Shown in pieces: positions 43,152 through 58,963 of a stretch of DNA of 64,000 bases. The stretch lies in the NCBI RefSeq assembly GCF_022012305.1, contig NZ_JAKLTM010000007.1, positions 62,001 to 126,000 of the forward strand. Direction: 5' to 3'. The stretch's first letter is position 1. Each line of letters begins with the position of its first letter. Position numbers and translations under genes: made by a program. The notes beneath the pieces are model-generated. The model was given only the letters and a program-made list of their open reading frames with translations, was not told the origin of the DNA and made no database searches. Origin of the DNA: Ramlibacter paludis (GTDB taxonomy: Bacteria; Pseudomonadota; Gammaproteobacteria; Burkholderiales; Burkholderiaceae_C).

Positions 43152-44420
43152 ATGGCAGTCTGGGCATTGGGCATCAACCACACGACGGCGCCGCTGGATA
43201 TGCGCGGGCGCTTTGCCTTTGCCGTCGACCAAATCGGCCCCACGCTGCAGTCGCTGCGAGGCAGTTTCGACGCCCGCGGCCGCGCGCCCGAGGCGGCGAT
43301 CCTGTCCACCTGCAACCGCACCGAGATCTACTGCGCCAGCAGCCGCATCGAGATCGAGCCGACCATCGAATGGCTGGCCCATTCCGGCGGTGTCGCCCCC
43401 GGCGTGCTGCGCAGCCACTCGTACATGCTGCAGGACGCGCAAGCCGCCCGCCACGCCTTCCGCGTCGCCAGCGGGCTCGACTCCATGGTGCTGGGCGAGG
43501 CCCAGATCCTGGGCCAGCTGAAGGACGCGGTGCGCGCCGCCGAGGAAGCCGGCGCGCTTGGAACCACCTTGAACCAGCTGTTCCAGCGCTCCTTTGCCGT
43601 CGCCAAGGAAGTCCGCAGCTCCACCGAGATCGGCGCCCATTCCATCAGCATGGCCGCCGCCGCCGTGCGCCTGGCCGCCCAGTTGTTCGAGGACCTCGGC
43701 CAGGTGCGCGTGCTGTTCGTCGGCGCCGGCGAAATGATCGAGCTGGCGGCGACCCACTTCGCCGCGAAGAACCCGAAGTCGATTGCCGTGGCCAACCGCA
43801 CGCTGGAGCGCGGCGAGAAGCTCGCCGGCCGTTTCGGCGGCGAAGTGCTGCGCCTGGCTGACCTGACCAGCCGCCTGCACGAATTCGACGTGGTGGTGAG
43901 TTCCACCGCAAGCCAGTTGCCGATCATCGGCCTGGGCGCGGTGGAGCGCGCCATTAAGGCGCGCAAGCACCGCCCGATGTTCATGGTGGACCTCGCGGTG
44001 CCGCGCGATATCGAGCCCGAGGTGAAGCAGCTGGAAGACGTCTACCTGTACACGGTGGACGACCTGGCCCACGTGGTGCAGACCGGCCATGCCAACCGCC
44101 AGGCCGCCGTGGCGCAGGCAGAGGCCATCATCGATGCCGGCGTCCAGAGCTTCGTGCATTGGATGGACCAACGCGGCGCCGTCCCCGTCATCCGCCAGCT
44201 GAACGCGCAGGCGGACGAATGGCGCGCGATCGAACTCGCGCGCGCCCGCAAGCTGCTGGCCAAGGGTGAGGACGTCGATGCGGTGCTGGAAGCGCTGTCG
44301 CGTGGCCTCACGCAGAAGCTGCTGCACGGCGCCATGGCCGAACTGCACACCGGCGACGCCGAAGCGCGGCAACGCGCGACCCAGGCGATCGAGCACTTCT
44401 TCCTGCGCAAAGAGCGTTAG
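43152..44420 (+). CDS. hemA: Glutamyl-tRNA reductase
   Basis: 422 residues. It starts [20 protein letters not shown] and has STCNRTEIY with catalytic Cys54, [15 protein letters not shown], and the NADPH-binding [13 protein letters not shown]. It reduces Glu-tRNA to glutamate-1-semialdehyde, the committed step to tetrapyrroles. There is no ribosome site before ATG 43152 but a TATAAT ends 7 nt upstream. It is followed by a palindromic spacer and prfA, the usual hemA-prfA-prmC order. Confidence 0.96.
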   Translation: MAVWALGINHTTAPLDMRGRFAFAVDQIGPTLQSLRGSFDARGRAPEAAILSTCNRTEIYCASSRIEIEPTIEWLAHSGGVAPGVLRSHSYMLQDAQAARHAFRVASGLDSMVLGEAQILGQLKDAVRAAEEAGALGTTLNQLFQRSFAVAKEVRSSTEIGAHSISMAAAAVRLAAQLFEDLGQVRVLFVGAGEMIELAATHFAAKNPKSIAVANRTLERGEKLAGRFGGEVLRLADLTSRLHEFDVVVSSTASQLPIIGLGAVERAIKARKHRPMFMVDLAVPRDIEPEVKQLEDVYLYTVDDLAHVVQTGHANRQAAVAQAEAIIDAGVQSFVHWMDQRGAVPVIRQLNAQADEWRAIELARARKLLAKGEDVDAVLEALSRGLTQKLLHGAMAELHTGDAEARQRATQAIEHFFLRKER

Positions 44421-44433
44421 CGCCGTCCTGTCG

Positions 44434-44500
44434 TGCCGGGCTCGTCCCCGGCATCCACAGCGCCGGCCCGCCGCCCTGGATTGCGGGTCAAGCCCGCAAT
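44434..44500. repeat. Two palindromes in the hemA-prfA gap
   Basis: TGCCGGG/CCCGGCA (44434-44453) and ATTGCGGG/CCCGCAAT (44480-44500, loop TCAAG). The second, with its flanks, closely resembles the TGGATTGC-GGGTCAAGCCC-GCAATGAC palindromes scattered in many alphaproteobacterial genomes. Confidence 0.6.
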
Positions 44501-44512
44501 GACCTACCGCTT

Positions 44513-45607
44513 ATGAAACCCTTTCTCAGACAACAGCTGGAACGTTTCCCCGTCCGCCTGCAGGAACTCGACTTCTTCCTCGCGCAGCCGGAGGTGGTCA
44601 ACGACATGGCGCGCTACCGCGAGCTCACGCGCGAGCACGCGGAAGTGAGCGAGGTGGCGGGCCGCTACCAGCTGTTCCAGCAGCGCGAGCGCGACCTCGC
44701 GCAGGCGCGCGAGATGCTGGAAGACCCGGAGATGGCCGACATGGCCAAGGAGGAGATCGCCGCCCTCGACACCGAGCTGCCCGCGCTGGAGGTCGAACTG
44801 CAGGGCCTGCTGCTGCCGAAGGACCCGGACGACGCGCGCAACACCTTCCTGGAAATCCGCGCCGGCACCGGCGGCGACGAGTCGGCCCTCTTCGCCGGCG
44901 ACCTGCTGCGCATGTACACCCGCTACGCCGAGCGGCAAGGCTGGCGCACCGAGATCGTGAGCGAAAGCGAAGGCGAGGTCGGCGGCTACAAGGAAGTGGT
45001 GATCCGCGTCGTCGGCGACGCCACCTACGGCAAGCTGAAGTTCGAATCCGGCGGGCACCGCGTGCAGCGCGTTCCCGCCACCGAGAGCCAGGGCCGCATC
45101 CACACCAGCGCGTGCACGGTGGCCGCGCTGCCCGAGCCGGACGAAGCGCAGGCCGTGCAGATCAACCCCGCCGACCTGCGCATCGACACCTACCGCGCTT
45201 CCGGCGCGGGCGGCCAGCACGTGAACAAGACCGATTCGGCGGTGCGCATCACGCACATCCCGACCGGCATCGTGGCCGAATGCCAGGACGACCGCTCGCA
45301 GCACCGCAACAAGGCCAAGGCGCTGCAGGTACTGTCGGCGCGCATCCAGGAGAAGGAGCGCTCCGAGCGCGCGGCGAAGGAAGCCGCCACCCGCAAGGGC
45401 CTGATCGGCAGCGGCGACCGCTCGGACCGCATCCGCACCTACAACTTCCCGCAGGGCCGCATGACGGACCACCGCATCAACCTCACGCTGTACAAGCTGG
45501 CGATGATCATGGAAGGCGACCTCGACGAGGTGGTGCAGGCGCTGCTGCTGGCGCGCAAGGCCGAACAGCTCGAGGAGCTGGAAGTGGGCATGGGCGCGGC
45601 GCGGTGA
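44513..45607 (+). CDS. prfA: Peptide chain release factor 1
   Basis: 364 residues. It has the RF1 tripeptide PAT (188-190) that reads UAA/UAG, and GGQ (233-235) that triggers peptide release; the coiled N-terminal domain is complete. ATG 44513 has no strong ribosome site. The stop overlaps the GTG of prmC (GTGA), and PrmC methylates the GGQ glutamine, so enzyme and substrate are translated together. Confidence 0.97.
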   Translation: MKPFLRQQLERFPVRLQELDFFLAQPEVVNDMARYRELTREHAEVSEVAGRYQLFQQRERDLAQAREMLEDPEMADMAKEEIAALDTELPALEVELQGLLLPKDPDDARNTFLEIRAGTGGDESALFAGDLLRMYTRYAERQGWRTEIVSESEGEVGGYKEVVIRVVGDATYGKLKFESGGHRVQRVPATESQGRIHTSACTVAALPEPDEAQAVQINPADLRIDTYRASGAGGQHVNKTDSAVRITHIPTGIVAECQDDRSQHRNKAKALQVLSARIQEKERSERAAKEAATRKGLIGSGDRSDRIRTYNFPQGRMTDHRINLTLYKLAMIMEGDLDEVVQALLLARKAEQLEELEVGMGAAR

Positions 45608-46431
45608 ACCTGCAGCAGGCCCTGGGCGAGGCGGCGGCGCAAGGCCTGGCCCGGCTCGACGCGCAATTGCTGCTGCTGCACGTGCTGGGCCGCGCGCAGG
45701 GCGACCGCGCCTGGCTGATCGCGCACGACGGCGACCCGCTGCCGCAAGAACAAGCCCGGCGCTTCGCCGAACTCGTCGCCCGCCGCGCCGCCGGCGAACC
45801 GCTGGCCTACCTGGTGGGCAACAAGGAGTTCTTCGGCCTGCCGCTGCAAGTCGATGCGCGGGTGCTGGTGCCGCGGCCGGACACGGAGGTCCTGGTCGAA
45901 TGGTCGCTGGATTGCCTGCAAGGCCGCACCGCGCCGCGCGTGATCGACTTGGGCACCGGCAGCGGTGCGATCGCGCTGGCGATCCGGCAGGCGCGCACCG
46001 ATGCGCACGTCGAGGCAGTGGATCGCAGCGCTGCGGCGCTCGAAGTCGCGCACGCCAATGCGCACGCGCTGGGCCTGCCGGTTCGCTTGCGCCAGGCCGA
46101 CTGGCTGGACGGCGCTACCGGGCCTTATGACCTGATCGTGAGCAACCCGCCGTACATCGCGGCCGGCGACGCGCACCTGCCCGACCTGCGCCACGAGCCC
46201 GAGTCCGCCCTGGTGGCCGGCGCCGACGGCCTGGACGACATCCGCCGGATCGTCGCGGCCGCCCCGGCGCTGCTGGCGCCCGGCGGCTGGCTGCTGCTGG
46301 AGCACGGCTGGGACCAGGCGGCGGCCGTGCGCGCGCTGCTGGCCTCCGCCGGCCTGGCCGAAGCGCAAAGCCGCCACGACCTGGCCGGCATCGAGCGCTG
46401 TTCCGGCGCCCGCCGCCTTGAACTGGGATAA
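45604..46431 (+). CDS. prmC: Release factor glutamine methyltransferase
   Basis: 275 residues from GTG 45604. The helical N-terminal domain is followed by the Rossmann methylase fold with [11 protein letters not shown] (SAM binding, 115-125) and the NPPY tetrad (181-184) that holds the target glutamine. It modifies the GGQ motif of RF1 and RF2. It overlaps prfA by 4 bp. Confidence 0.95.
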   Translation: MNLQQALGEAAAQGLARLDAQLLLLHVLGRAQGDRAWLIAHDGDPLPQEQARRFAELVARRAAGEPLAYLVGNKEFFGLPLQVDARVLVPRPDTEVLVEWSLDCLQGRTAPRVIDLGTGSGAIALAIRQARTDAHVEAVDRSAAALEVAHANAHALGLPVRLRQADWLDGATGPYDLIVSNPPYIAAGDAHLPDLRHEPESALVAGADGLDDIRRIVAAAPALLAPGGWLLLEHGWDQAAAVRALLASAGLAEAQSRHDLAGIERCSGARRLELG

Positions 46432-46475
46432 TTCACCGCAATGTTCGGCGCAGGCCTGCCTAGGAGATTCTTGAA

Positions 46476-46805
46476 ATGAGCGACACCCAGCAACGCATCG
46501 ACGACCTGGTGAAGAACAGCGACGTGCTGCTGTTCATGAAGGGCAACGCGAGCTTCCCCATGTGCGGCTTCTCCGGCCGCGCCATCCAGATCCTGAAGGC
46601 CTGCGGCGTGGACCCCAAGCAGCTGAAGACCGTCAACGTGCTCGAGGACGACGAGATCCGCCAGGGCATCAAGGAATACAGCAACTGGCCCACCATCCCG
46701 CAGCTTTACGTCAAGGGCGAGTTCATCGGCGGCTCGGACATCATGATGGAGATGTACCAGAACGGCGAGCTGCAGCAGGTCCTGGGCAGCCAGCCCCAGT
46801 CCTGA
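46476..46805 (+). CDS. grxD: Monothiol glutaredoxin Grx4
   Basis: 109 residues. The active site CGFS has Cys30. [33 protein letters not shown] and the GG turn match the Grx4 group, which carries glutathione-ligated [2Fe-2S] clusters. ATG 46476 follows AGGAG. It lies 44 bp after prmC, in the usual cluster order. Confidence 0.95.
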   Translation: MSDTQQRIDDLVKNSDVLLFMKGNASFPMCGFSGRAIQILKACGVDPKQLKTVNVLEDDEIRQGIKEYSNWPTIPQLYVKGEFIGGSDIMMEMYQNGELQQVLGSQPQS

Positions 46806-46813
46806 TGGCGCCG

Positions 46814-46871
46814 GGTGCGCGGTCCGCCGCGCACCGTCAGCACTCCGCCACCCCGGCTGCCAGCGGCAGCC
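46814..46871. repeat. Two hairpins after grxD
   Basis: GGTGCGCGG/CCGCGCACC (46814-46835, 4-nt loop) and GGCTGCC/GGCAGCC (46855-46871, 3-nt loop). Both perfect, no U-tract. They probably mark the 3' end of the hemA-grxD cluster before an independently promoted gene. Confidence 0.55.
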
Positions 46872-46936
46872 GTCCCGCCCCCACTGTCGACTCCTGCTGA
46901 CATGCGCGCGGGTTAGCGCAGCCATTCGTTGCCCCC

Positions 46937-46952
46937 TGGCACGGCCTATGCT
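46937..46952 (+). promoter_or_regulatory. Sigma-54 promoter candidate
   Basis: TGGCACGGCCTATGCT. The -24 element TGGCACG is exact, the -12 element ATGCT matches TTGCT at 4 of 5, and the GG-to-GC spacing is the required 10 nt. Transcription would begin near 46963, leaving a 22-nt leader that contains AAGGAG. Confidence 0.65.
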
Positions 46953-46984
46953 GGAATCAGCAAAAGTCGTTGAAGGAGTGGCAG

Positions 46985-47974
46985 ATGGAGTCCCGCAGCC
47001 TCGTTCCCCAATCCGGCCTGAACCTGCCGATCGCCAAGGTCCGCAGCGTGTTCCGCCCGCACGACGTCGAGCGCAAGCTCGCCAAGCTGGCGCGCGAGCA
47101 CGAAAGCCTGCGCGCCACCTACGAACGGATGCTGGAGCGCGGCCCCGAGCGCTTCCAGGTCAAGCCCAGCGGCGTGCCCGAGATGGCCGCGCTGTACGAC
47201 CAGCTTCCCAATTTCGCCGACGCGCTGGACGACATCCGGCGCCACGTCGCGCTGGCGCAGGACAGCGGTGACGGCCTGGAGGTCACGCCCATGCTGCTGC
47301 TGGGCCCGCCCGGCATCGGCAAGACCCACTTCGCGCGCCAGCTGGCCGAGTTGCTGGGCACCGGCATGAACCTCGTGCCCATGAGTTCGATGACGGCAGG
47401 CTGGCTGCTGTCCGGCGCGTCGTCCCAATGGAAAGGCGCGAAGCCCGGCAAGGTGTTCGAAGCGCTGGTCGACGGCCAGTACGCCAACCCCGTCCTGGTG
47501 GTGGACGAGATCGACAAGGCCAGCGCGGATGCGCAGTACGACCCGCTGGGCTCGCTCTACAGCCTGCTGGAACACGACACGGCGACGACCTTCATGGACG
47601 AATTCGCCGAAGTGGCCATCGACGCGAGCCAGGTGATCTGGATCATGACGGCCAACGACGAGCGCTGCATCCCCGAGCCGATCCTCAACCGCATGAATGT
47701 GTTCGAGATCGACGCGCCCTCGCCCGAACAGGCCCGCGCCATCGCGCGCAACCTCTATGCGTCCATCCGTGGCGAACACGGCTGGGGCCAGCATTTCGAA
47801 CCCGAGCTTGCCGACGACGTGCTGGACCTTCTGGCCGACCTGGCGCCGCGCGAGATGCGGCGCGCGCTGATGACCGGCTTCGGCAACGCGCGCCTGGCCG
47901 GCCATGAGGCCGTGCAGGTGGAGGACCTGCCGAAGGCAGAGGGGGCGAAGTCGAAGATCGGCTTCCTGCAGTAG
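46985..47974 (+). CDS. AAA+ ATPase, Lon/ClpX-type module without protease
   Basis: 329 residues from ATG 46985, with AAGGAG 6 nt upstream. A charged helical N-terminus (25-60) is followed by an AAA+ core: Walker A GPPGIGKT (107-114), Walker B VLVVDEIDKA (170-179), sensor-1 MTANDE, and an arginine-finger-like region PEPILNRMNVFEI. There is no protease or DNA-binding domain. It stands alone, after grxD and convergent with the transglycosylase gene. It may remodel or unfold a protein target; nothing nearby names it. The sigma-54 promoter candidate suggests stress or nitrogen-type control. Confidence 0.83.
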   Translation: MESRSLVPQSGLNLPIAKVRSVFRPHDVERKLAKLAREHESLRATYERMLERGPERFQVKPSGVPEMAALYDQLPNFADALDDIRRHVALAQDSGDGLEVTPMLLLGPPGIGKTHFARQLAELLGTGMNLVPMSSMTAGWLLSGASSQWKGAKPGKVFEALVDGQYANPVLVVDEIDKASADAQYDPLGSLYSLLEHDTATTFMDEFAEVAIDASQVIWIMTANDERCIPEPILNRMNVFEIDAPSPEQARAIARNLYASIRGEHGWGQHFEPELADDVLDLLADLAPREMRRALMTGFGNARLAGHEAVQVEDLPKAEGAKSKIGFLQ

Positions 47975-47976
47975 CC

Positions 47977-48653
47977 TTAAGGGCCGCCCGGAACCTTCTC
48001 CGCCGGCTTCGCCGGATCCGGCGAGCGTTCCGGAACCGGCGTGTCCGTGAACACCCAGCCGCGTGCGGCGGCAAACACGGCGCGCGGGTATTGCGGCTGG
48101 CCGCGGCTGCCGTTGTAGCGGCCCAAGGCCAGGTACAGGTCGCCGTTCTCGCGATCGAGGTAGTGGCGCAGGATCACGCAGCCGAAGCGCAGGTTCGTCT
48201 GCATGTGGAACAGGCTGGACGGATCGCCGTTGCCGATGAGGCGCGTCCAGAAGGGCATGACCTGCATGTAGCCGCGCGCGCCCACCGGGCTCACCGCGAA
48301 TTTGCGGAAGCCGCTCTCCACCTGCACCAGGCCCAGCACCAGGCCCGTATCGAGGCCCGCGCGGCGGCTCTCGTACCAGATGGTCTGCAGGAATTCCTTG
48401 CGCTCGGTCCAGTCGGCCTTGCGCCGCACCAGCCGGTGGCTCATCTGCCCCAGCCAGCGCAGGTAGGTGAGGCGCGCCTCGGTGTTCGGGAAGTCGGGAA
48501 CCGGCGGCGCACCGTAGGCGACGGCGGCGCTCAGCGCGGTGCGCACCGAATCGATCAGCGGCTCCTCGACCTGCGCGCCGGCCTGCGCCCGTCCGCCCAG
48601 GAGCAGCATGCCGGCGCCCGCCAGCGCGGGCTGCAGCATGGCGCGCCGCGTGA

Positions 48654-48657
<4 letters not shown>
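47977..48657 (-). CDS. Lytic transglycosylase (SLT family)
   Basis: 226 residues from GTG 48657, which overlaps the proS stop (GTGA). The N-terminus TRRAMLQP followed by a hydrophobic stretch to GGRAQA looks like a Tat signal peptide; an ATG at 48639 would lose the twin arginine. The catalytic domain has [20 protein letters not shown] with catalytic Glu114, then MQVMPFW and [10 protein letters not shown], as in SLT/MltC-type muramidases. It cleaves peptidoglycan glycan strands in the periplasm. A Pro-rich tail follows. Confidence 0.88.
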
Positions 48658-50399
<1,742 letters not shown>

Positions 50400-50496
50400 C
50401 GAATTGGAATCAGGGGGTGGGGAGCGGCTGAGCCCTTCCAGCGCGCAGGAGCGCCGTGCATAATGGACTCAGTTCAGAAGATTTTGGGGTGTGATT

Positions 50497-51150
50497 ATGC
50501 TTGACCGGGACGGCTTTCGGCCCAACGTCGGCATCATCCTGCTCAACCAGAGAAACCAGGTGTTCTGGGGCAAGCGCATCCGGACGCACAGCTGGCAGTT
50601 CCCGCAGGGCGGCATCGACCGGGGCGAAAGTCCCGAGCAGGCGATGTTCCGCGAGCTGCACGAGGAAATCGGGTTGATGCCGGAGCATGTTCGCATCGTC
50701 GCCCGCACGCGCGACTGGCTGCGCTACGAGGTGCCGGAACGGTACATCCGGCGCGACGCGCGCGGCCACTACAAGGGCCAGAAGCAGATCTGGTTCCTGC
50801 TGCAGCTCACGGGGCAGGACTGGAACCTCAACCTGCGCGCCACCAACCATCCGGAATTCGACGCCTGGCGCTGGAACGACTACTGGGTGCCGCTCGACGT
50901 GGTGGTGGAATTCAAGCGCGGCGTGTACGAGATGGCGCTGCGCGAGCTGGCGCGCTACCTGCCGCGCAACGACCATCGCAACCGCTACCTGCGCAGCGGC
51001 ATGCGCACGCGCGACGGCGACTACGCGGCGCACGACGGCGGGCAGATGCAGATGCCCGGTCCGGCCATGGAATTGCCGCCCGGCGCGGTGTTCGACCCCA
51101 ACCCGCAGGCACAGGTGGAAGAGGTCGTCAAGGGAAAGCATGTTTCGTAG
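50497..51150 (+). CDS. rppH: RNA pyrophosphohydrolase
   Basis: 217 residues from ATG 50497 ([16 protein letters not shown], the standard start), with GGGGT upstream. The Nudix box [20 protein letters not shown] (38-57) continues to IGL. It removes pyrophosphate from mRNA 5' ends and so starts decay by RNase E, whose gene is also in this window. A CATAAT at 50459-50464 may be the -10. The C-terminal extension beyond about 165 is polar and longer than in E. coli. Confidence 0.93.
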   Translation: MLDRDGFRPNVGIILLNQRNQVFWGKRIRTHSWQFPQGGIDRGESPEQAMFRELHEEIGLMPEHVRIVARTRDWLRYEVPERYIRRDARGHYKGQKQIWFLLQLTGQDWNLNLRATNHPEFDAWRWNDYWVPLDVVVEFKRGVYEMALRELARYLPRNDHRNRYLRSGMRTRDGDYAAHDGGQMQMPGPAMELPPGAVFDPNPQAQVEEVVKGKHVS

Positions 51151-51640
51151 ATTCTTCGCGCTGGCCGTCCTGGCCGGCGCCGTGGGCTCGTCCTTCGCGC
51201 AAGGCATGGACAACCCCGACTGGAAGGAGCAGGACGCACCTCCTCCCCCGCCCCTGCGCACCACGGGCCTGATCCCGCTGGAAGTCCCCGGCAGCAGCCT
51301 GCGCTTCGGCGTCGACCCCGCTTCCGTGGCCGTGGGCAAGGACGGCGTGGTGCGCTACGTCGTGGTCGCCCAGAGCAGCAGCGGCGCCGTCAACGGCATC
51401 TACGAAGGCCTGAGCTGCAGCGGCGGGTCGGTGCGCATCTACGCGCGCCACAACCCGGACAGCGGCTGGGTGCCGGCCGGCACGACGCTGTGGACGCCCC
51501 TGCACCAGACGGCGAACTCGCGCTACAGCCTGCAGGTGGCCCGCACGGGCGCCTGCGTGGGCCACGCACCGAACGGGAATGCGGCGCAGATCGTGCGCGA
51601 CCTCCGGTCCGGCGTGGACCACCGGTTCGAGAAGTATTGA
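51140..51640 (+). CDS. CNP1-like exported protein
   Basis: 166 residues from ATG 51140, overlapping rppH by 11 bp. The signal peptide [20 protein letters not shown] is followed by [13 protein letters not shown]. The rest ([27 protein letters not shown]) matches the CNP1 family (cryptic neisserial protein) of betaproteobacteria. Two cysteines could form a periplasmic disulphide. Function unknown. Confidence 0.82.
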   Translation: MFRRFFALAVLAGAVGSSFAQGMDNPDWKEQDAPPPPPLRTTGLIPLEVPGSSLRFGVDPASVAVGKDGVVRYVVVAQSSSGAVNGIYEGLSCSGGSVRIYARHNPDSGWVPAGTTLWTPLHQTANSRYSLQVARTGACVGHAPNGNAAQIVRDLRSGVDHRFEKY

Positions 51641-51676
51641 GTTCGGGATGCCGGGGCGAAAACCCCGGCTGGCGGC

Positions 51677-53943
<2,267 letters not shown>

Positions 53944-53948
53944 TTAAC

Positions 53949-54209
53949 TCAAGCCGCCGGCACGACGTTGACCGTCTGCTTGTTCAGCGAGCCCTTGACC
54001 TGGAACTGCACGTGGCCGTCGACCAGGGCGAACAGGGTGTGGTCGCGGCCCACGCCGACGTTCACGCCGGGGTGGAACTTGGTGCCGCGCTGGCGCACGA
54101 TGATGGAACCGGCGCTGATGAGTTCACCGCCGAAAGCCTTCACGCCGAGCATCTTGGGCTGGGAATCCCGCCCGTTTCGCGTAGAGCCGCCGCCTTTTTT
54201 CTGTGCCAT
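53949..54209 (-). CDS. rpmA: 50S ribosomal protein L27
   Basis: 86 residues, full length. It starts [20 protein letters not shown], with the flexible Gly-rich tail that reaches the peptidyl-transferase centre, and has the L27 signature [15 protein letters not shown]. It follows rplU by 12 bp. Confidence 0.98.
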   Translation of the reverse strand: MAQKKGGGSTRNGRDSQPKMLGVKAFGGELISAGSIIVRQRGTKFHPGVNVGVGRDHTLFALVDGHVQFQVKGSLNKQTVNVVPAA

Positions 54210-54221
54210 GGTTCCTGCTCC

Positions 54222-54533
54222 TTAGCCGGCGATGGCACCGATTTGCAGCTCGGTGTATTGCTGGCGATGGCCTTGGTGTTTCTGGTAGTGCTTGCGACGG
54301 CGCATCTTGAAGATGCGGACCTTGTCGTGCTTGCCGTGCGCCACGATCGTGGCTTTCACCGTGGCACCGGATACCAGGGGCAGACCGATCTTCAGGTCGC
54401 TGCCGTTGCCGAGAGCGAGAACCTGGTCGATGGTGATTTCCTGTCCGATGTCCGCAGCAATCTGTTCTACTTTGATCTTGTCGCCGGAAGCAACACGATA
54501 CTGCTTGCCTCCGGTTTTTATGACCGCGTACAT
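54222..54533 (-). CDS. rplU: 50S ribosomal protein L21
   Basis: 103 residues from ATG 54533, preceded by GAAGAGG. It starts [14 protein letters not shown] and ends [23 protein letters not shown], including the L21 signature. First gene of the L21-L27 pair. A GC-rich stem (GGGGACTCCCC-like) lies in its leader. Confidence 0.98.
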   Translation of the reverse strand: MYAVIKTGGKQYRVASGDKIKVEQIAADIGQEITIDQVLALGNGSDLKIGLPLVSGATVKATIVAHGKHDKVRIFKMRRRKHYQKHQGHRQQYTELQIGAIAG

Positions 54534-54653
54534 AGTGACCTCTTCAATAGGGGAGTCCCCGGACGGATTTCCGGAGAGCCCAAGACTATAGCATAGTTTG
54601 CGCGCACTCACACAAGCCCGGCCGGACCGGGTCTCGCGAGTGTGGCGGCTTCC

Positions 54654-54659
54654 TATAAT
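54654..54659 (+). promoter_or_regulatory. -10 element of ispB
   Basis: TATAAT, 23 nt before the TTG start of ispB; no clear -35. The resulting leader would be only about 17 nt. Confidence 0.5.
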
Positions 54660-54682
54660 CCGGCAACTCCCGGATCCCCGTC

Positions 54683-55666
54683 TTGCCCGACTCCTCCCCC
54701 AACGCCAGCACCGTACTTTCCCTGATCGCCGAGGACATGGGCCAGGTCGACGCCGTCATCACGCGGCGCCTCGCATCGGGCGCCCCGCTGGTGGGGCAGG
54801 TGGCACGCTACATCATCTCCTCCGGAGGCAAGCGCCTGCGCCCGGCCCTGCTCCTCTTGGTCTGCGGCGCCCTCGGCTGGCGCGGCGAGCAGCGCTTCAA
54901 CCTGGCGGCCGTGGTGGAGTTCATCCACACCGCGACCCTGCTGCACGACGACGTGGTGGACGACTCCACCCTGCGCCGCGGCCGCGCCACGGCCAACCAG
55001 CAGTTCGGCAATCCCGCCAGCGTGCTGGTGGGCGACTTCCTGTATTCGCGCGCCTTCCAGATGATGCTGGACGCCCACGACATGCGCATCATGGAGATCC
55101 TGGCCGAGGCCACCAACGTGATCGCCGAGGGCGAGGTCATGCAGCTGATGAACATGCACGACCCGGAGCTCGACGAAACCGGCTACCTGCAGGTGATCCG
55201 CTCCAAGACCGCCAAGCTGTTCGAAGCCAGCGCCCGCCTGGGTGCGGTGCTGGCCGGCGCGCCGCCCGCCATCGAACGGGCCTGCGCCGACTATGGCCAG
55301 GCGCTGGGCACCGCCTTCCAGGTGATCGACGACGTGCTCGACTACGCCGGCGAAGTGGAGGAAATGGGCAAGAACCTGGGCGACGACCTGCGCGAAGGCA
55401 AGGTCACCCTGCCCTTGATCGCCGCCATGCGCCGCGCCACGCCACAGCAGCGCGCGCTGATCCGCCATGCCATCGAGGAAAGCGCGGTCGGCGAACTGGA
55501 GCACATCATCGCCATCGTGCGCGAAACGGGTGCGCTGGACGTGGCTCATGCGGCCGCGGCGGCCGAAGCGCAGCGCGCGATCGAAGCCGCGCAGCAGCTT
55601 CCGCAAAATGAGCACTCCGCGGCTCTGGTACAATTGGCGGCTTCACTGCTGCAGCGGCGTAACTGA
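54683..55666 (+). CDS. ispB: Polyprenyl (octaprenyl) diphosphate synthase
   Basis: 327 residues from TTG 54683; the next in-frame ATG would cut 18 residues off the first helix. Both aspartate-rich motifs are present: DDVVD (89-93) and DDVLD (216-220), plus GGKRLRP. It makes the long isoprenoid tail of ubiquinone (chain length cannot be read with certainty; C40 is usual). Divergent from rplU. Confidence 0.94.
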   Translation: MPDSSPNASTVLSLIAEDMGQVDAVITRRLASGAPLVGQVARYIISSGGKRLRPALLLLVCGALGWRGEQRFNLAAVVEFIHTATLLHDDVVDDSTLRRGRATANQQFGNPASVLVGDFLYSRAFQMMLDAHDMRIMEILAEATNVIAEGEVMQLMNMHDPELDETGYLQVIRSKTAKLFEASARLGAVLAGAPPAIERACADYGQALGTAFQVIDDVLDYAGEVEEMGKNLGDDLREGKVTLPLIAAMRRATPQQRALIRHAIEESAVGELEHIIAIVRETGALDVAHAAAAAEAQRAIEAAQQLPQNEHSAALVQLAASLLQRRN

Positions 55667-55698
55667 AAACCTTCAGCACGCGCCGCACCGCGGCAAAT

Positions 55699-55775
55699 CG
55701 GGGTGTAGCTTAGCCTGGTAGAGCGCTACGTTCGGGACGTAGAGGCCGGAGGTTCGAATCCTCTCACCCCGACCA
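55699..55775 (+). tRNA. tRNA-Pro (anticodon CGG)
   Basis: 77 nt with CCA encoded. The acceptor stem CGGGGTG pairs with CACCCCG, the D-arm contains TAGCCTGGTAGAGC, the anticodon stem CTACG/CGTAG encloses loop TTCGGGA (anticodon CGG), and the T-arm is GGAGG-TTCGAAT-CCTCT. Decodes CCG. A TACAAT at 55629-55634 inside the end of ispB may be its -10. Confidence 0.96.
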
Positions 55776-55784
55776 GTGAAATTG

Positions 55785-55799
55785 CCTCCCTGCGGGAGG
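55785..55799 (+). terminator. Short hairpin after tRNA-Pro
   Basis: CCTCCC/GGGAGG with loop TGC, then TCTT. It is a weak intrinsic terminator at best. The rest of 55800-55985 holds no gene I can support. Confidence 0.4.
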
Positions 55800-55985
55800 T
55801 CTTCCTCCCTTCGGACGTAACAAGGCAGTAGCATTCCTGCGGGTCCCCATCCCCAGGCGTGACTTCCTACCAACTGCCTGACGCAGTTAAGCCACTGGAT
55901 CGTTTACACCTCCGCGGCTTTTCGGGATGATCCGCTGTGACATAACTTTGGGGCTATTGCATTCGCCCTCAGAACTTCCCTGCCC

Positions 55986-57722
<1,737 letters not shown>

Positions 57723-57746
57723 AGAAGAGTCGTAAGAGGAGCCCAC

Positions 57747-58961
57747 ATGGCGACGGCAGCAACCAAGGTCACCGAGTTCGTTTTCGAATGGGAGGGTCGG
57801 GACCGCAACGGCAAGCAGGTGCGGGGCGAAACCCGTGCCGCCGGCGAGAACCAGGTCATGTCGGCGCTGCGCCGGCAGGGCGTGTCGCCGACCAAGATCA
57901 AGAAGCGCCGCATGCGTTCGGGCTCGAAGATCAAGCCCAAGGACATCGCGATCTTCACCCGCCAGCTGGCGACCATGATGAAGGCCGGCGTGCCGCTGCT
58001 GCAGTCCTTCGACATCGTCGGCCGCGGCAACGCCAACGCCAGCGTCACCAAGCTGCTGAACGACATCCGCACGGACGTCGAGACCGGCACGTCGCTGTCG
58101 GCCGCCTTCCGCAAGTACCCGATGTACTTCGACAACCTGTACTGCAACCTGGTGGAAGCCGGCGAGCAGGCGGGTATTCTCGAAAGCCTGCTGGACCGCC
58201 TGGCGGTCTACATGGAAAAGACCGAGGCGATCAAGTCGAAGATCAAGTCGGCCCTGATGTACCCGATCGCGGTGGTCGTGGTGGCCTTCGTGGTGGTCTC
58301 GGTGATCATGATCTTCGTGATTCCCGCCTTCAAGGAGGTGTTCACCTCCTTCGGCGCCGACCTGCCCGCGCCGACGCTGTTCGTCATCGGCATGAGCGAG
58401 ATCTTCGTCAAGTGGTGGTGGCTGATCTTCGGCGGCATCGGCGGCGGCTTCTACTTCTTCATGCAGGCGTGGAAGCGCAGCGAGAAGATGCAGATGTTCA
58501 TGGACCGGCTGATGCTCAAGATGCCGGTGTTCGGCGCCCTGGTCTACAAGTCGGTGATCGCGCGCTGGACCCGCACCCTGGCGACCATGTTCGCCGCCGG
58601 CGTGCCGCTGGTGGAAGCGCTCGACTCGGTCGGCGGCGCGTCCGGCAACTCGGTCTACGAGATGGCGACGCTCAAGATCCAGCAGGAAGTGTCCACCGGC
58701 ACCAGCCTGACGGCGGCGATGACCAACGCCAACGTGTTCCCGTCGATGGTGCTGCAGATGTGCGCGATCGGCGAGGAGTCGGGCTCCATCGACCACATGC
58801 TGGGCAAGGCGGCCGACTTCTACGAGGCCGAGGTCGACGACATGGTGGCCGGCCTGTCCAGCCTGATGGAGCCGATCATCATCGTGTTCCTGGGCGGCAT
58901 CATCGGCGGCATCGTGGTGTCGATGTACCTGCCGATCTTCAAGCTCGGTTCGGTGGTCTGA
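57747..58961 (+). CDS. pilC: Type IV pilus inner-membrane platform protein PilC
   Basis: 404 residues. Two GspF domains (about 70-190 and 275-395), each with the DI-x-TR-QLATMMKAGVPLL or RWTRTLATMFAAGVPLVEAL type opening, and three membrane segments (about 170-195, 222-245, 375-398). It couples PilB to pilin. It starts 24 bp after pilB with AAGAGGAG upstream. Confidence 0.96.
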   Translation: MATAATKVTEFVFEWEGRDRNGKQVRGETRAAGENQVMSALRRQGVSPTKIKKRRMRSGSKIKPKDIAIFTRQLATMMKAGVPLLQSFDIVGRGNANASVTKLLNDIRTDVETGTSLSAAFRKYPMYFDNLYCNLVEAGEQAGILESLLDRLAVYMEKTEAIKSKIKSALMYPIAVVVVAFVVVSVIMIFVIPAFKEVFTSFGADLPAPTLFVIGMSEIFVKWWWLIFGGIGGGFYFFMQAWKRSEKMQMFMDRLMLKMPVFGALVYKSVIARWTRTLATMFAAGVPLVEALDSVGGASGNSVYEMATLKIQQEVSTGTSLTAAMTNANVFPSMVLQMCAIGEESGSIDHMLGKAADFYEAEVDDMVAGLSSLMEPIIIVFLGGIIGGIVVSMYLPIFKLGSVV

Positions 58962-58963
58962 CG

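Noticed and set aside
55699..55985. tRNA-Pro as attachment site of an integrated element
   Set aside because: No integrase, no repeat of the tRNA 3' end in the window, and downstream genes are the conserved pilBCD cluster.
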